Source of the DNA: Robiginitomaculum sp.
GTDB lineage: Bacteria > Pseudomonadota > Alphaproteobacteria > Caulobacterales > Maricaulaceae
DNA: 62,990 nt
Assembly (NCBI GenBank): GCA_021776565.1
Contig: JAJFFQ010000047.1
Coordinates: forward strand, 1 to 62,990
Reading direction: 5' to 3'
Both the position numbers and the translations under genes were made by a program. Below the pieces are notes generated by a model. That model did not search any database and had not been told where the DNA came from. It worked only from the letters and a program-made list of their open reading frames with translations. Positions 43,257 to 52,000 of the stretch are shown one piece after another (the stretch's first letter is position 1; every line of letters starts with the position of its first letter).

Positions 43257-45869
43257 TTATGTTAGGTATCGCGGGAGTTTTCCCCACAACTCATCCATAA
43301 GAATTAGAGCGCATTCCACTATTTCACCTTTCGCCGTTACCACCTCCAGTGAGCCTGCCGGGATGCTTTCATCCCACGCAAAGCTATTGGACAGGACATT
43401 CAAAAGCTCACGTTTATATGCGGTATCGAGATTGTCGAGTTGATTGCCCTTGGTTTCAAGAACGGTGATTTTCTTGCGCCCATGCTTGCTGTTTGCTGCA
43501 AAAATAAAGTCTGGATAAACTTTACCACGCCGCCAACCGGGTAGGCCATACTGGGCCTTGGCGACGTTTCGGTGCCACCAGTTGAGCGCCGTATCTTTAT
43601 CAAGATATACGGCAACATCGCGCTCTTCTGAATTCAGTTCACTTTCATAGACCGGCGCAAAAAGGCTTTTTTGCAAAGGAGTGCCATCTTTGCGGGCAAG
43701 TTGTCTTGCATTTTCTGGTTCGTTAGTGAGCATTTCACTGGGCATGGGCCAATTAAGCCCGTCCACACGCAAGCGGAACTGAATATCGCCCCTGGTTACT
43801 TGAGCCTTGAACAAGGCTTCTGCGCGCATGGTGCGCTCAACCTCCAGGCCTTTTCTCAGTGCATCTATTATTAAACTGCCCAGCCCGTTTATTCGTGCCT
43901 CGTCAAAGCCGCGCTCTCGTAACGCCGTCAATAACGTCTCTACGATCATCCGGCCAACAAAGGGATTGGGGACAAGATCAGAAATCATGCGCACGGCGCA
44001 GGATGGGTCAAAATCAGTAACCGCTACTCCTGCCCCTGTCTCTTCACCAATAATCGCTGCATCACCTTCATCGGTTAAGCGGATACGCTGGAGTTGTGAT
44101 GCAACGGCTTGCGCATTTTCAGGGATACCAGCGGCAATCCCGGTCGGGTCAAAGTCGCGCCAGTCAATGGATGACAACAGATCGGTTTCATAATCAAAAT
44201 CCCTCAGGCCTTCTCCATCAATTTGCAAAACCCGTGGCAAATATATTTTTATTGAATTGAATTCTGCGCGGCGTGGGATTTTCCGCGCACTTTGTGTTGA
44301 TGCATCACCATCGCCAGCATTGATCGACAACACCAGATCGCCAAGGCCATCTTTCTCAAGGCCATTTTTAATCGCCGTCACCACTTCGCCTGTGCTGGCA
44401 TGGTGGGTAATGACATAGCACTCATCAAGAGCCTCTATGCCGGTCTTGCGCGCCCCCGGTTGGCGCAAGATGCGACCCACAAGCTGTGTCATGGCATTTT
44501 GATTGGAGCGCGCAGCCAGCGAGCAAAGCACATAGGCAAAGGGGCAATCCCATCCTTCTTGCAAGGCCTGCATGGTAATGATGACCCGCACCCGGTTTAC
44601 TGGTGCCAGCAAGTCAAGATTTTCAGGTTGATTGAGATCGTTCTTTTCAGAGGTTTTAATGGCAATTTCGGCTTCGTCATACCCGGCGGTGAGAAGCCAT
44701 TCTTTGGCATCTTCAGCATGAATTTTGCCACTGCCCCGTTGATCTGCCCCGGTTGCCTCAACCTGAACCAGCATAATGGGGCGTATGTATCGCCCGGTAT
44801 TACTTTGCAAGGCGGACGCTACGCCTTGCAACACCTTTAATCTTTCAACACCTGCATTCAAGCTGGCTTTCCAGTCTGTGCCTTGCCTGGGGTCCAGGTT
44901 CAGCGGCATTTTTATCATGCCTTCCTGGTCCAGCTCCCGGCCCGTCACCTCGACCAGAAGGTTTGCATATTTTGCCGGGCGCGGGTTAGCCCCGGAACGG
45001 GCCTTCACATCTTTTGGCGTTGCCGACAATTCCAGCACAAACACCGGGTTGAACCCGTAAAGCGTATCATAAGCCAGATCAGAAACCGCCTTTTGTCCTT
45101 CATCCATGACCACGATGGGGCGAATAATACGAAGGGCATTGCCCAGCGAATCCTTGACCATCGGCCATGACACGGTGCCTTCGGCAAGGTCATATATTTC
45201 AAGATTGTGTGAAGTGTTCAGAAGCGCCGCATGGGCCGCCTGTTCACCCTCATCTGGTGTGAAGCCATGTACATCGCCCCGATCCTGAAACATTTTCAGT
45301 GTTTCCCTGGTTTGCCGGTTGGCCGATTGCAGCATCAACACCATGATGCACAGATTGGCCTCCACATCCCGCGCATCCAGACGATCGGTCTTTTCCAAAA
45401 TGCGCACGCGCCCCGCCGCCGCCCGGTCCAGCGTCTGGCGGTACGGGTGCTGGCGGTCTTTCAGGGTTTTCAGGGTTTGGGTATAGATCGCCTCATTGGG
45501 GACAATCCACAATACAAAGCCCCGGTCTTTGGACAAATACCGGCCCATAATGCGCGAGACAGCATTGGCGGCAAGATAGGTCTTGCCGCCGCCGGTGGGG
45601 ACTTTCAGTGTGATATTGGGCACGGTGCGCCCACACCCGTCATGGCGCGGCGAAAAGGGTGTGCTGGCCCGTGATTTGGGCAGTTTTCCCGCCCTCTTCA
45701 TTGCTTCCCAGGCATTGGCCGCGAAGTCTGGCACTTCAATAGGCAAGGCAGGGTTTTTCACCTTCAACGCTGCAACTTCATCCGCTCCCGCTTTCTCACC
45801 TGTCAGCAAACCAAGATACAAATCCAGTGTTTCCAGCACCCGCGCCTGATAATCGAGGCTCCGCATCAT
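43257..45869 (-). CDS. res: Type III restriction enzyme Res-like helicase-nuclease
   Basis: 870 residues. SF2 helicase motifs: Walker A LKVPTGGGKTYLAANAVS (about residue 88), Walker B read as VVMDEGQKAV (DEGQ in place of DEAH), SATPKDV, and QLVGRILRQPGA (motif VI). A C-terminal PD-(D/E)xK nuclease is suggested by VYPDFIFAA followed by TVLETKGNQL. It starts 6 bp after the methyltransferase stop, forming a mod-res operon. Cleavage needs two head-to-head sites in studied type III enzymes. Ordinary Res proteins are similar in size. The DEGQ variant is the main oddity. Confidence 0.85.
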   Translation of the reverse strand: MMRSLDYQARVLETLDLYLGLLTGEKAGADEVAALKVKNPALPIEVPDFAANAWEAMKRAGKLPKSRASTPFSPRHDGCGRTVPNITLKVPTGGGKTYLAANAVSRIMGRYLSKDRGFVLWIVPNEAIYTQTLKTLKDRQHPYRQTLDRAAAGRVRILEKTDRLDARDVEANLCIMVLMLQSANRQTRETLKMFQDRGDVHGFTPDEGEQAAHAALLNTSHNLEIYDLAEGTVSWPMVKDSLGNALRIIRPIVVMDEGQKAVSDLAYDTLYGFNPVFVLELSATPKDVKARSGANPRPAKYANLLVEVTGRELDQEGMIKMPLNLDPRQGTDWKASLNAGVERLKVLQGVASALQSNTGRYIRPIMLVQVEATGADQRGSGKIHAEDAKEWLLTAGYDEAEIAIKTSEKNDLNQPENLDLLAPVNRVRVIITMQALQEGWDCPFAYVLCSLAARSNQNAMTQLVGRILRQPGARKTGIEALDECYVITHHASTGEVVTAIKNGLEKDGLGDLVLSINAGDGDASTQSARKIPRRAEFNSIKIYLPRVLQIDGEGLRDFDYETDLLSSIDWRDFDPTGIAAGIPENAQAVASQLQRIRLTDEGDAAIIGEETGAGVAVTDFDPSCAVRMISDLVPNPFVGRMIVETLLTALRERGFDEARINGLGSLIIDALRKGLEVERTMRAEALFKAQVTRGDIQFRLRVDGLNWPMPSEMLTNEPENARQLARKDGTPLQKSLFAPVYESELNSEERDVAVYLDKDTALNWWHRNVAKAQYGLPGWRRGKVYPDFIFAANSKHGRKKITVLETKGNQLDNLDTAYKRELLNVLSNSFAWDESIPAGSLEVVTAKGEIVECALILMDELWGKLPRYLT

Positions 45870-45875
45870 GGCTGG

Positions 45876-47672
45876 TTAACCCCGTTCAATGCGATAAAGC
45901 GCAAAGGGAAGCGGCGCGAACTCGACAGCCAGGTTTTCTGCATCCAGCATTTTGCCACTGACAAAGCGCGAGGGGGCAAAAACCAGATGCCGTTTATCGG
46001 GGTGTGCAGCCGCGATTTTGCGGGCAAAAGACAGGGTGAATGCCGCATCCGGAGATTTCAGCCAATCCAGATCGGGCTTGTAGATCAACCAGACTACCGG
46101 CCCGCCACTATCGCCCAGATAAAAGTCCGGTTCGCGAATGTTCGCCAAATCCAGTGGCATATTGGTCGCCATGTGGAACAACACTGCGCCCAGGCCGGCA
46201 TAAGTGGGCAATGTCTCGCCGGTGAGGATTTTATCCAGCTCCACCGGCGGCCCCAGCGTGCACCAGGTAAATTCCCCGCCCAGGCCTTCGGTGCGGCCTT
46301 TGACTTTCTTTTCGCCGGTGACGACAAAAACGCCATTCTTGACCGTCTTTTTGATAGCGTCGTATTCATGACCGTGCAGATTTTCGATTACATCCACGGA
46401 TTTAACCAAAGCGTCGGCCTTTTTAAGCTGTGTCCAGCCTAGTTTCTGGCGCAGTAATTCGGTTTTTTGGGTGCCTTGATAGTCATAGCCGTTGATGACC
46501 CGGCGCACCCGCTCGGCGGTTAGATTATCGGCATAATCCTCCATCTCAACCATGATGAATTTGCGCTTGCCACCGTCCTTTTTGTTGGCCTCAAGCACCG
46601 CATGGGCCGTGGTGCCGGAACCGGCGAAAGAGTCGAGGATGAGGGAGTTTGCTTTAGTAGCAAGATTTAATATTTTCCCAACCAAAGGAACGGATTTAGG
46701 GGTATCAAATATATCTTCACTAGTTCCAAAAATTTCCTTCAATTTCTGCTTAGCTGATTGAGTATGCCCAACTTCATCATATGTCCAAATTGTCATACTT
46801 GTTGTGCCATCTTTGACTTCAGAAAGAAATGTTTTCAATGAAGGAACGTTTCCTCCATCTTGACCAAACCATATCCGATTGTCAGAAACTAATTCTTCAA
46901 AACGTGATCTTGATACAGACCAACACCTACTTGTCGGCGGATTAGTCACGCGACCATTTGGTGTTGTTATTGGATAATCATTCCCCGCTGCATAAGTTTT
47001 GACGGATAAATCTACTGTCTTCCATCTTCCACGTGGATCGTTATCGGGGTTTTGATAACGGGCATTCATGCTTACAGTTCTAGCCAATGAATTTGGGCGC
47101 CAGTTTGATTTTTCCTTAGCATAAACAATGATGTGGTCATGGTTATCACTTAACCATTTTGCATCATTTTGCGGGCTGTATTTTTTTTGCCAAATAACGT
47201 TTGCTACAAAGTTTTCTTCACCAAATACCTCATCCAGAATTAACTTTCCACGATGTACTTCATTATCATCCAGCGTCATCCAGAAACTGCCATCTTCCGC
47301 CAGCAATTCATGCAACAGCCGCAGCCTCGGCCACATCATGGCGCACCATTTATCGTGGCGCAGGCCATCCTCAATGCCGATGGGGTTGTCTTGCAGCCAC
47401 GCCTTAATCATTGGCGCATTGACATTGTCATTATAGCACCAGCCCTCATTGCCGGTGTTGTATGGCGGGTCGATAAAAATGCAGTCCACCTTGCCCGCAT
47501 ACATCGGCAACAGCGCCTTTAAGGCGTGCAGATTATCGCCCTGAAGTATCAGATTACCGTCCAGGCGCGGATCGCCAATGCCTTTGCCCCTGTGCATTTC
47601 CAGTGGGCGAAATGGCACAGAGAGATGATGATTATAGACAAATTCCTTGCCCTTGAAACTTATCTCCGTCAC
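45876..47672 (-). CDS. mod: Type III-like DNA adenine methyltransferase (Mod)
   Basis: 598 residues from a GTG start at 47672 with GGGG upstream. Beta-class order: motif IV FIDPPYNTGNEGW (DPPY at 68-71) comes before motif I LDSFAGSGTTAHAVLEAN (about 345). Between them lies the target-recognition region, encoded by DNA visibly more AT-rich (about 46640-47240) than the flanks, as if exchanged. SFWMTLDDNEVHRGK and HIIVYAKEK are usual for Mod proteins. With the res gene it makes a restriction-modification pair; the recognition sequence is unknown. Confidence 0.88.
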   Translation of the reverse strand: MTEISFKGKEFVYNHHLSVPFRPLEMHRGKGIGDPRLDGNLILQGDNLHALKALLPMYAGKVDCIFIDPPYNTGNEGWCYNDNVNAPMIKAWLQDNPIGIEDGLRHDKWCAMMWPRLRLLHELLAEDGSFWMTLDDNEVHRGKLILDEVFGEENFVANVIWQKKYSPQNDAKWLSDNHDHIIVYAKEKSNWRPNSLARTVSMNARYQNPDNDPRGRWKTVDLSVKTYAAGNDYPITTPNGRVTNPPTSRCWSVSRSRFEELVSDNRIWFGQDGGNVPSLKTFLSEVKDGTTSMTIWTYDEVGHTQSAKQKLKEIFGTSEDIFDTPKSVPLVGKILNLATKANSLILDSFAGSGTTAHAVLEANKKDGGKRKFIMVEMEDYADNLTAERVRRVINGYDYQGTQKTELLRQKLGWTQLKKADALVKSVDVIENLHGHEYDAIKKTVKNGVFVVTGEKKVKGRTEGLGGEFTWCTLGPPVELDKILTGETLPTYAGLGAVLFHMATNMPLDLANIREPDFYLGDSGGPVVWLIYKPDLDWLKSPDAAFTLSFARKIAAAHPDKRHLVFAPSRFVSGKMLDAENLAVEFAPLPFALYRIERG

Positions 47673-47794
47673 GCGAAATGCCCCTGTTTTGTAATTTTAT
47701 TTACGCATACAATGGGAAGCCGCCCCCAATGGCAAGTCTATAAGCCAGAAGCATAATGACCTGCCTGCATACCTTGCGTTACCGGAGCAAAATT

Positions 47795-48763
47795 TCAGGC
47801 CGAAAATTCAGTATTGAACTGACCATGATGACGATAGCGTTCGAGATAGCCGGGGATAATGGCTTCGGTGGTTTCCAGATCGGTTATACCCAGTTCATCA
47901 AAGCCGGGCAGTGTACCATCGGGCACATTATCCTGGCGTAAAAGAATGACCTGATCGCGGGTCAGGAAAGGTTCAACAAAGGGAATATACCCCAGGGCTT
48001 CGCCGATAAACCCTAGAAAATTGGCGGCAAAAAACGGCACAGGAACCAGCATTTTTTTGCGCCTGGTAACGTGCAATACGGTGCGCATGATGTCTGCAAG
48101 GCTCATTACTTCAGGCCCGCCAAGCTCAAACGTCTTGCCTTTGGTGTCGTGGTCATCAAGGGCATTGACCAATGCACGGGCCAGATCCGCAACGTAGACC
48201 GGCGCGAATTTGCTCTGTCCACCGCCAATCAATGGCAAAGCAGGGCTGATGACAGCCATGGCGGCAAAGCGTTCAAACAAGCCATCTGCCGGGCCAAAAA
48301 CCACCGAAGGGCGTAAAATTATCGCGCCCGGAATGGCCTCGCGCACCAGCCGTTCGCCTTCGCCCTTGGTCTGCGCATAATGCGATGGTGATTGTTCGCT
48401 GGCTCCCAGTGCAGACATATGCACAAACGTTTCTATACCGTGGGCGGCGGCTCGTGTCGCCACCAGGCCAGCGCCGCGCGCGTGCAGGCTGGAAAATTTC
48501 TGCCGCCCCTGTTCAAACAAGACGCCGACCAGATTAATCACCGCATCAGCCCCCACTAGCGCCCTGTCTATGGAGGCAGGCATACGGATATTGGCCTGCA
48601 CCAGTTGCACCTGACCAACCTTGCCGCAAACCGGTAAATTCTGGGCGTGATGGGGACGGCGGCAAGCCACACGAACCCGCCATCCGGCTTTGCATAAAGC
48701 ACGCACAATATGGGTTCCGGCAAAACCTGAACCGCCAAAAACAACAATTAGCCTATTTTTCAT
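47795..48763 (-). CDS. Complex I NDUFA9-type NAD(P)-binding protein
   Basis: 322 residues from the ATG at 48763 (AGAGA upstream; the open frame extends to 48856). An atypical short-chain dehydrogenase: VVFGGSGFAGTHIVRALCKAGWRV is the nucleotide loop, with INLVGVLFEQG, HMSALGA, SHYAQTKGEGE and LRPSVVFGP as in NDUFA9-like proteins of alphaproteobacteria and mitochondria. It is expected at the membrane, associated with NADH dehydrogenase or lipid/quinone metabolism. It lies next to tRNA-Leu. Confidence 0.88.
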   Translation of the reverse strand: MKNRLIVVFGGSGFAGTHIVRALCKAGWRVRVACRRPHHAQNLPVCGKVGQVQLVQANIRMPASIDRALVGADAVINLVGVLFEQGRQKFSSLHARGAGLVATRAAAHGIETFVHMSALGASEQSPSHYAQTKGEGERLVREAIPGAIILRPSVVFGPADGLFERFAAMAVISPALPLIGGGQSKFAPVYVADLARALVNALDDHDTKGKTFELGGPEVMSLADIMRTVLHVTRRKKMLVPVPFFAANFLGFIGEALGYIPFVEPFLTRDQVILLRQDNVPDGTLPGFDELGITDLETTEAIIPGYLERYRHHGQFNTEFSA

Positions 48764-48933
48764 GTCGTCTCTCTTGTGCATATACAATATCACCAGACGT
48801 ATCGCCATTGTGCAACCCTGTCTATGGCGTGATCCACGGGCATTTGGCCGCATCATATGTATAGAAGCTGATAAAGCCAGGGTGCGGGAATTGACCCGGC
48901 GACAGCTTTCGCTTATCCCGCTCTATCGCACCA

Positions 48934-49020
<87 letters not shown>

Positions 49021-49111
49021 AACTGCAATTTCATATTGTCCTATATTATCCAAAAACTCTTGATTTTTCAGGAATTTATTGGTATTCGTTGTCCAGCCCT
49101 GTCCGATACGG

Positions 49112-49167
49112 TGGGGGTATATCCTGATCAATTGGGGGTATTTTTGGGGGTATAATTCAAATACCCC
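49112..49167. repeat. Integrase arm-type repeats, left cluster
   Basis: Three direct copies of TGGGGGTAT (49112, 49133, 49145) and one shorter inverted copy (ATACCCC at 49161) lie between tRNA-Leu and the integrase start. Two more copies lie at the other end of the island (62242, 62254). The placement fits arm-type binding sites of the integrase or a directionality factor. Confidence 0.6.
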
Positions 49168-50388
49168 TTGGACGAGGAACATGCTATCGCGCTGACAGAT
49201 GCCAAATTACGGGCGTTAAAGCCTCGAAACAAACCCTATAAGCTCGCGGATTTTGATGGTCTTTATATTCACGTCACGGTCAAGGGCGGGAAGCTTTGGC
49301 GATTTAAGTTTCGATTTGCCGGGGTAGAACGGCTTCTTTCCTTTGGCCCCTATCCGGTAATCAGTTTGAAACAGGCGCGCAACTTGCGCGACGATGCCCG
49401 TGTCAACCTTACCAATGGTGTTGATCCGGCGAGCCTTAAACGAGAAGAGAAGCTGGGCGCGCAGGAAAATGCCAAGAATACCTTTGCCACTGCGGCTGAA
49501 GGTTATCTATCCAAAAAGACCAAAGAAGGCCGCGCTCCTGCCACGTTGCGTAAAATTGAATGGCTCTTGGGGCTAGCGAATACCGAATTTGGGAATTTTC
49601 CACTTTCTGAAGTATCGCCACGCACGGTCTTGGGGGTTCTTAAAAAACGCGAAAAACTGGGGCATTATGAAACCGCCAAAAAGATGCGCTCTACCATCGG
49701 CGGCGTGTTTCGTTTTGCCATCGCCAGCGGACTGGCAGACAATGACCCGACCTTTGCGCTGAAAGATGCCTTGATCAGCCCAACGGTTACCCACCGCGCA
49801 GCCATTACCGATAAAGCGGCATTGAGCGGTCTATTGCGCGCGATTGATGCGTATCACGGGCAAGCCACCACTCGAATTGCTCTTCGCCTGCTAATGCTTA
49901 CTGCTGCGCGACCCGGCGAGCTACGCGTCGCGCAATGGGACGAGTTTGATATTGAGCAGTGCGTCTGGAATGTGCCTGCCATTCGGATGAAAATGCGCAA
50001 AGCCCATAACGTCCCATTGTCCAAACCCACGCTGGGTTTGCTCGATGAACTGCGCGCCCAGACGGGTTGGGGTAAATTCCTGTTTCCGTCCAACGGCTCT
50101 TGCAAAAAACAGATCAGCGAAAATACGTTCAATCAAGCCTTGCGCCGAATGGGGTATGGCCCGGATCAGGTAACAGCACACGGCTTTCGCGCTACCTTCT
50201 CGACCTTGGCCAATGAAAGCGGCCTCTGGCACCCTGATGCAATTGAGCGGGCTATAGCGCATGTAGAAAAGAACGAAATCCGCCGAGCCTATGATCGCGG
50301 CCAACATTGGGATGAGCGGGTAAGGCTAGCGGATTGGTGGGGGGAGGTGCTGGAAACACTGGCGATGGAAATTATCAACCCAATCTGA
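49168..50388 (+). CDS. int: Tyrosine integrase (P4-type, tRNA-targeting)
   Basis: About 406 residues. The N-terminal ALTDAKLRALKPRNKPYKLADFDGLYIHV is the DUF4102-type arm-binding domain of P4-like integrases. The catalytic domain shows AARPGELRVAQW (first Arg), HGFRATFSTL (His-x-x-Arg), AIAHVEKNEIRRAYDRG (His and the Tyr nucleophile). It would integrate and excise the island at tRNA-Leu. The start is unclear: TTG at 49168 lacks a ribosome binding site, while GAGGA just inside would favour a start near ALTDAK. Confidence 0.93.
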   Translation: MDEEHAIALTDAKLRALKPRNKPYKLADFDGLYIHVTVKGGKLWRFKFRFAGVERLLSFGPYPVISLKQARNLRDDARVNLTNGVDPASLKREEKLGAQENAKNTFATAAEGYLSKKTKEGRAPATLRKIEWLLGLANTEFGNFPLSEVSPRTVLGVLKKREKLGHYETAKKMRSTIGGVFRFAIASGLADNDPTFALKDALISPTVTHRAAITDKAALSGLLRAIDAYHGQATTRIALRLLMLTAARPGELRVAQWDEFDIEQCVWNVPAIRMKMRKAHNVPLSKPTLGLLDELRAQTGWGKFLFPSNGSCKKQISENTFNQALRRMGYGPDQVTAHGFRATFSTLANESGLWHPDAIERAIAHVEKNEIRRAYDRGQHWDERVRLADWWGEVLETLAMEIINPI

Positions 50389-50431
50389 TAATACCGCTTG
50401 AGTGTGCTCGGAAGGCAAGCAAGGAAAAGCT

Positions 50432-50848
50432 GTGGAAGATATAGATTTTTGGAGGCTGTGTGATGACTTGTCTGTGGTGCAGGCCGCCTTACTTTTACTT
50501 GGCCATGACCCCTCCCCTTATGAAGCAGGTGTAGAAAATTGGGCGAACAAGAAACAGCCCAGAGGGTACAATGCAGCAAAGACTGCGATTCTGGGCGCGG
50601 TGAAAAATAAGCTGATTGATGGCGAATTAGGATATGAAGAATACGACCATCATCATGATCCATATCTCTCTCCGCAATTATCAACTGTAAAAGTTGAAAG
50701 CTTCAAGAATTGGATGCGTAGCCGAGGGTTTGAGAGTCACGTTTTCTTTTTTCCCGAAGGTGAAGATGGTGAGCTTTTGAACGAAACCCACCCTCGTTAT
50801 TCGCCAAAGCTGGCCGCTGCTATAAAGGCTTGGAAAGCACTTGATTAA
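50432..50848 (+). CDS. Hypothetical protein between two recombinases
   Basis: 138 residues from a GTG at 50432 with AAGGA 6 nt upstream; an ATG-less frame extends earlier. It reads VEDIDFWRLCDDLSVVQAAL, then LLLGHDPSPYEAG, suggesting a helical N terminus. AAKTAILGAVKNKLIDGEL is a second helical stretch, and FKNWMRSRGFESHVFF follows an acidic histidine segment (YDHHHDPY). I do not recognise a named family. Position suggests an accessory or directionality factor of the island, which is inference. Confidence 0.6.
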   Translation: MEDIDFWRLCDDLSVVQAALLLLGHDPSPYEAGVENWANKKQPRGYNAAKTAILGAVKNKLIDGELGYEEYDHHHDPYLSPQLSTVKVESFKNWMRSRGFESHVFFFPEGEDGELLNETHPRYSPKLAAAIKAWKALD

Positions 50849-50899
50849 TGGAACCTTTCAATCCCCACCTGAAACATAACTTACGTCACGGAGGCTAAC

Positions 50900-51922
50900 A
50901 TGGCTAAAATCATAGAAGAAAACGAGCGGATAAAACGCCGATACATGGCCTATCTGAAAGGACCAAAGGGGCGGGATGAAAAAACCATAAACAAAGTGGC
51001 GGCGGCAATACGAAAGTTTGAAGACAGCACGGGCTATAAACCATTCAAGAAGTTCCATATTGACCAGGGCGGCAAGTTTAGAGCTTACCTTGAAAACGCC
51101 AAAAACCCGAGTACCAAGCGCCCGCTCAGCCATGCCACAATTGACGCCACACTGCGCTTGGTCAAAGCATTCTTTCTCTGGCTCTCTGAACAGCCCGGTT
51201 ATAAATCACGTATCAGTTATATTGATGCGGAATATTTCAATAACAATCGCAAAAACGCTCGCATTGCCCACACTCAACGCCCCATTGCCTATCCATCCCT
51301 GGAGCAATGCAAGCGGGCGTTTGAGGCTATGCCAGAGGCCGATGAGACACAAATGCGGGACAAGGCTGTGTTTGCTCTTACTTTGCTCACAGGGGCGCGC
51401 ATAAAGGCTGCATCTACATTGCGACTCAAGCATGTTGATCTGGAAGAGGGTTATATTTTGCAAGATGCCCGTGATGTAATCACCAAAAATGCCAAAACCA
51501 TTCCCTCCTGGTTTTTCCCGGTGGATCAAGTGTATTTTGATTACTTTAAGCGCTGGGTGCAATATTTGCGCGAAGACAAATTATTCGGCCCCGAAGATGC
51601 CCTGTTACCGAAACCCAAAATGGGGTTGGGGCCAAATGGCGGCTTTGCCAATTTAGGGCTGTCGCGAGACTGCTACCGAAGCGCGGCAAAATTCAACACT
51701 GTATTGAAAACGGCATTCAGCATGGTGCAAATGCCCGCCTATACACACCATAGTTTGCGTAAAACACTTGGGATATTGCTCAATGATAAATGCAATACTC
51801 CCGAAGAGGTGAAAGCTTGGTCAATGAATATGGGGCATGAGCATGTCGCCACAACAATCAAGGCCTATATGCCAGTCAGCGTGCAGCGCCAGGGCGAATT
51901 GATTAAGGCGATGCGAGGATAA
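50900..51922 (+). CDS. Second tyrosine recombinase / integrase family protein
   Basis: 340 residues with GGAGG 6 nt before the ATG. The N-terminal SAM-like DNA-binding domain (KFEDSTGYKPFKKFH through ATLRLVKAFFLWLSEQPG) is followed by catalytic motifs TGARIKAASTLRLKHVDL (Arg), HHSLRKTLGILL (His-x-x-Arg), MGHEHVATTIKAYM (His and Tyr). It resembles site-specific recombinases found on islands next to a main integrase. It could act with the upstream integrase or be the remnant of a second element. Confidence 0.87.
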   Translation: MAKIIEENERIKRRYMAYLKGPKGRDEKTINKVAAAIRKFEDSTGYKPFKKFHIDQGGKFRAYLENAKNPSTKRPLSHATIDATLRLVKAFFLWLSEQPGYKSRISYIDAEYFNNNRKNARIAHTQRPIAYPSLEQCKRAFEAMPEADETQMRDKAVFALTLLTGARIKAASTLRLKHVDLEEGYILQDARDVITKNAKTIPSWFFPVDQVYFDYFKRWVQYLREDKLFGPEDALLPKPKMGLGPNGGFANLGLSRDCYRSAAKFNTVLKTAFSMVQMPAYTHHSLRKTLGILLNDKCNTPEEVKAWSMNMGHEHVATTIKAYMPVSVQRQGELIKAMRG

Positions 51923-52000
51923 GAATAAAGTAATTTTTTTTGTACCAAAATGTTTTATGCGGAGGCCTAATTATTTGATTCCCTGCTAAAGTGATTTCAC

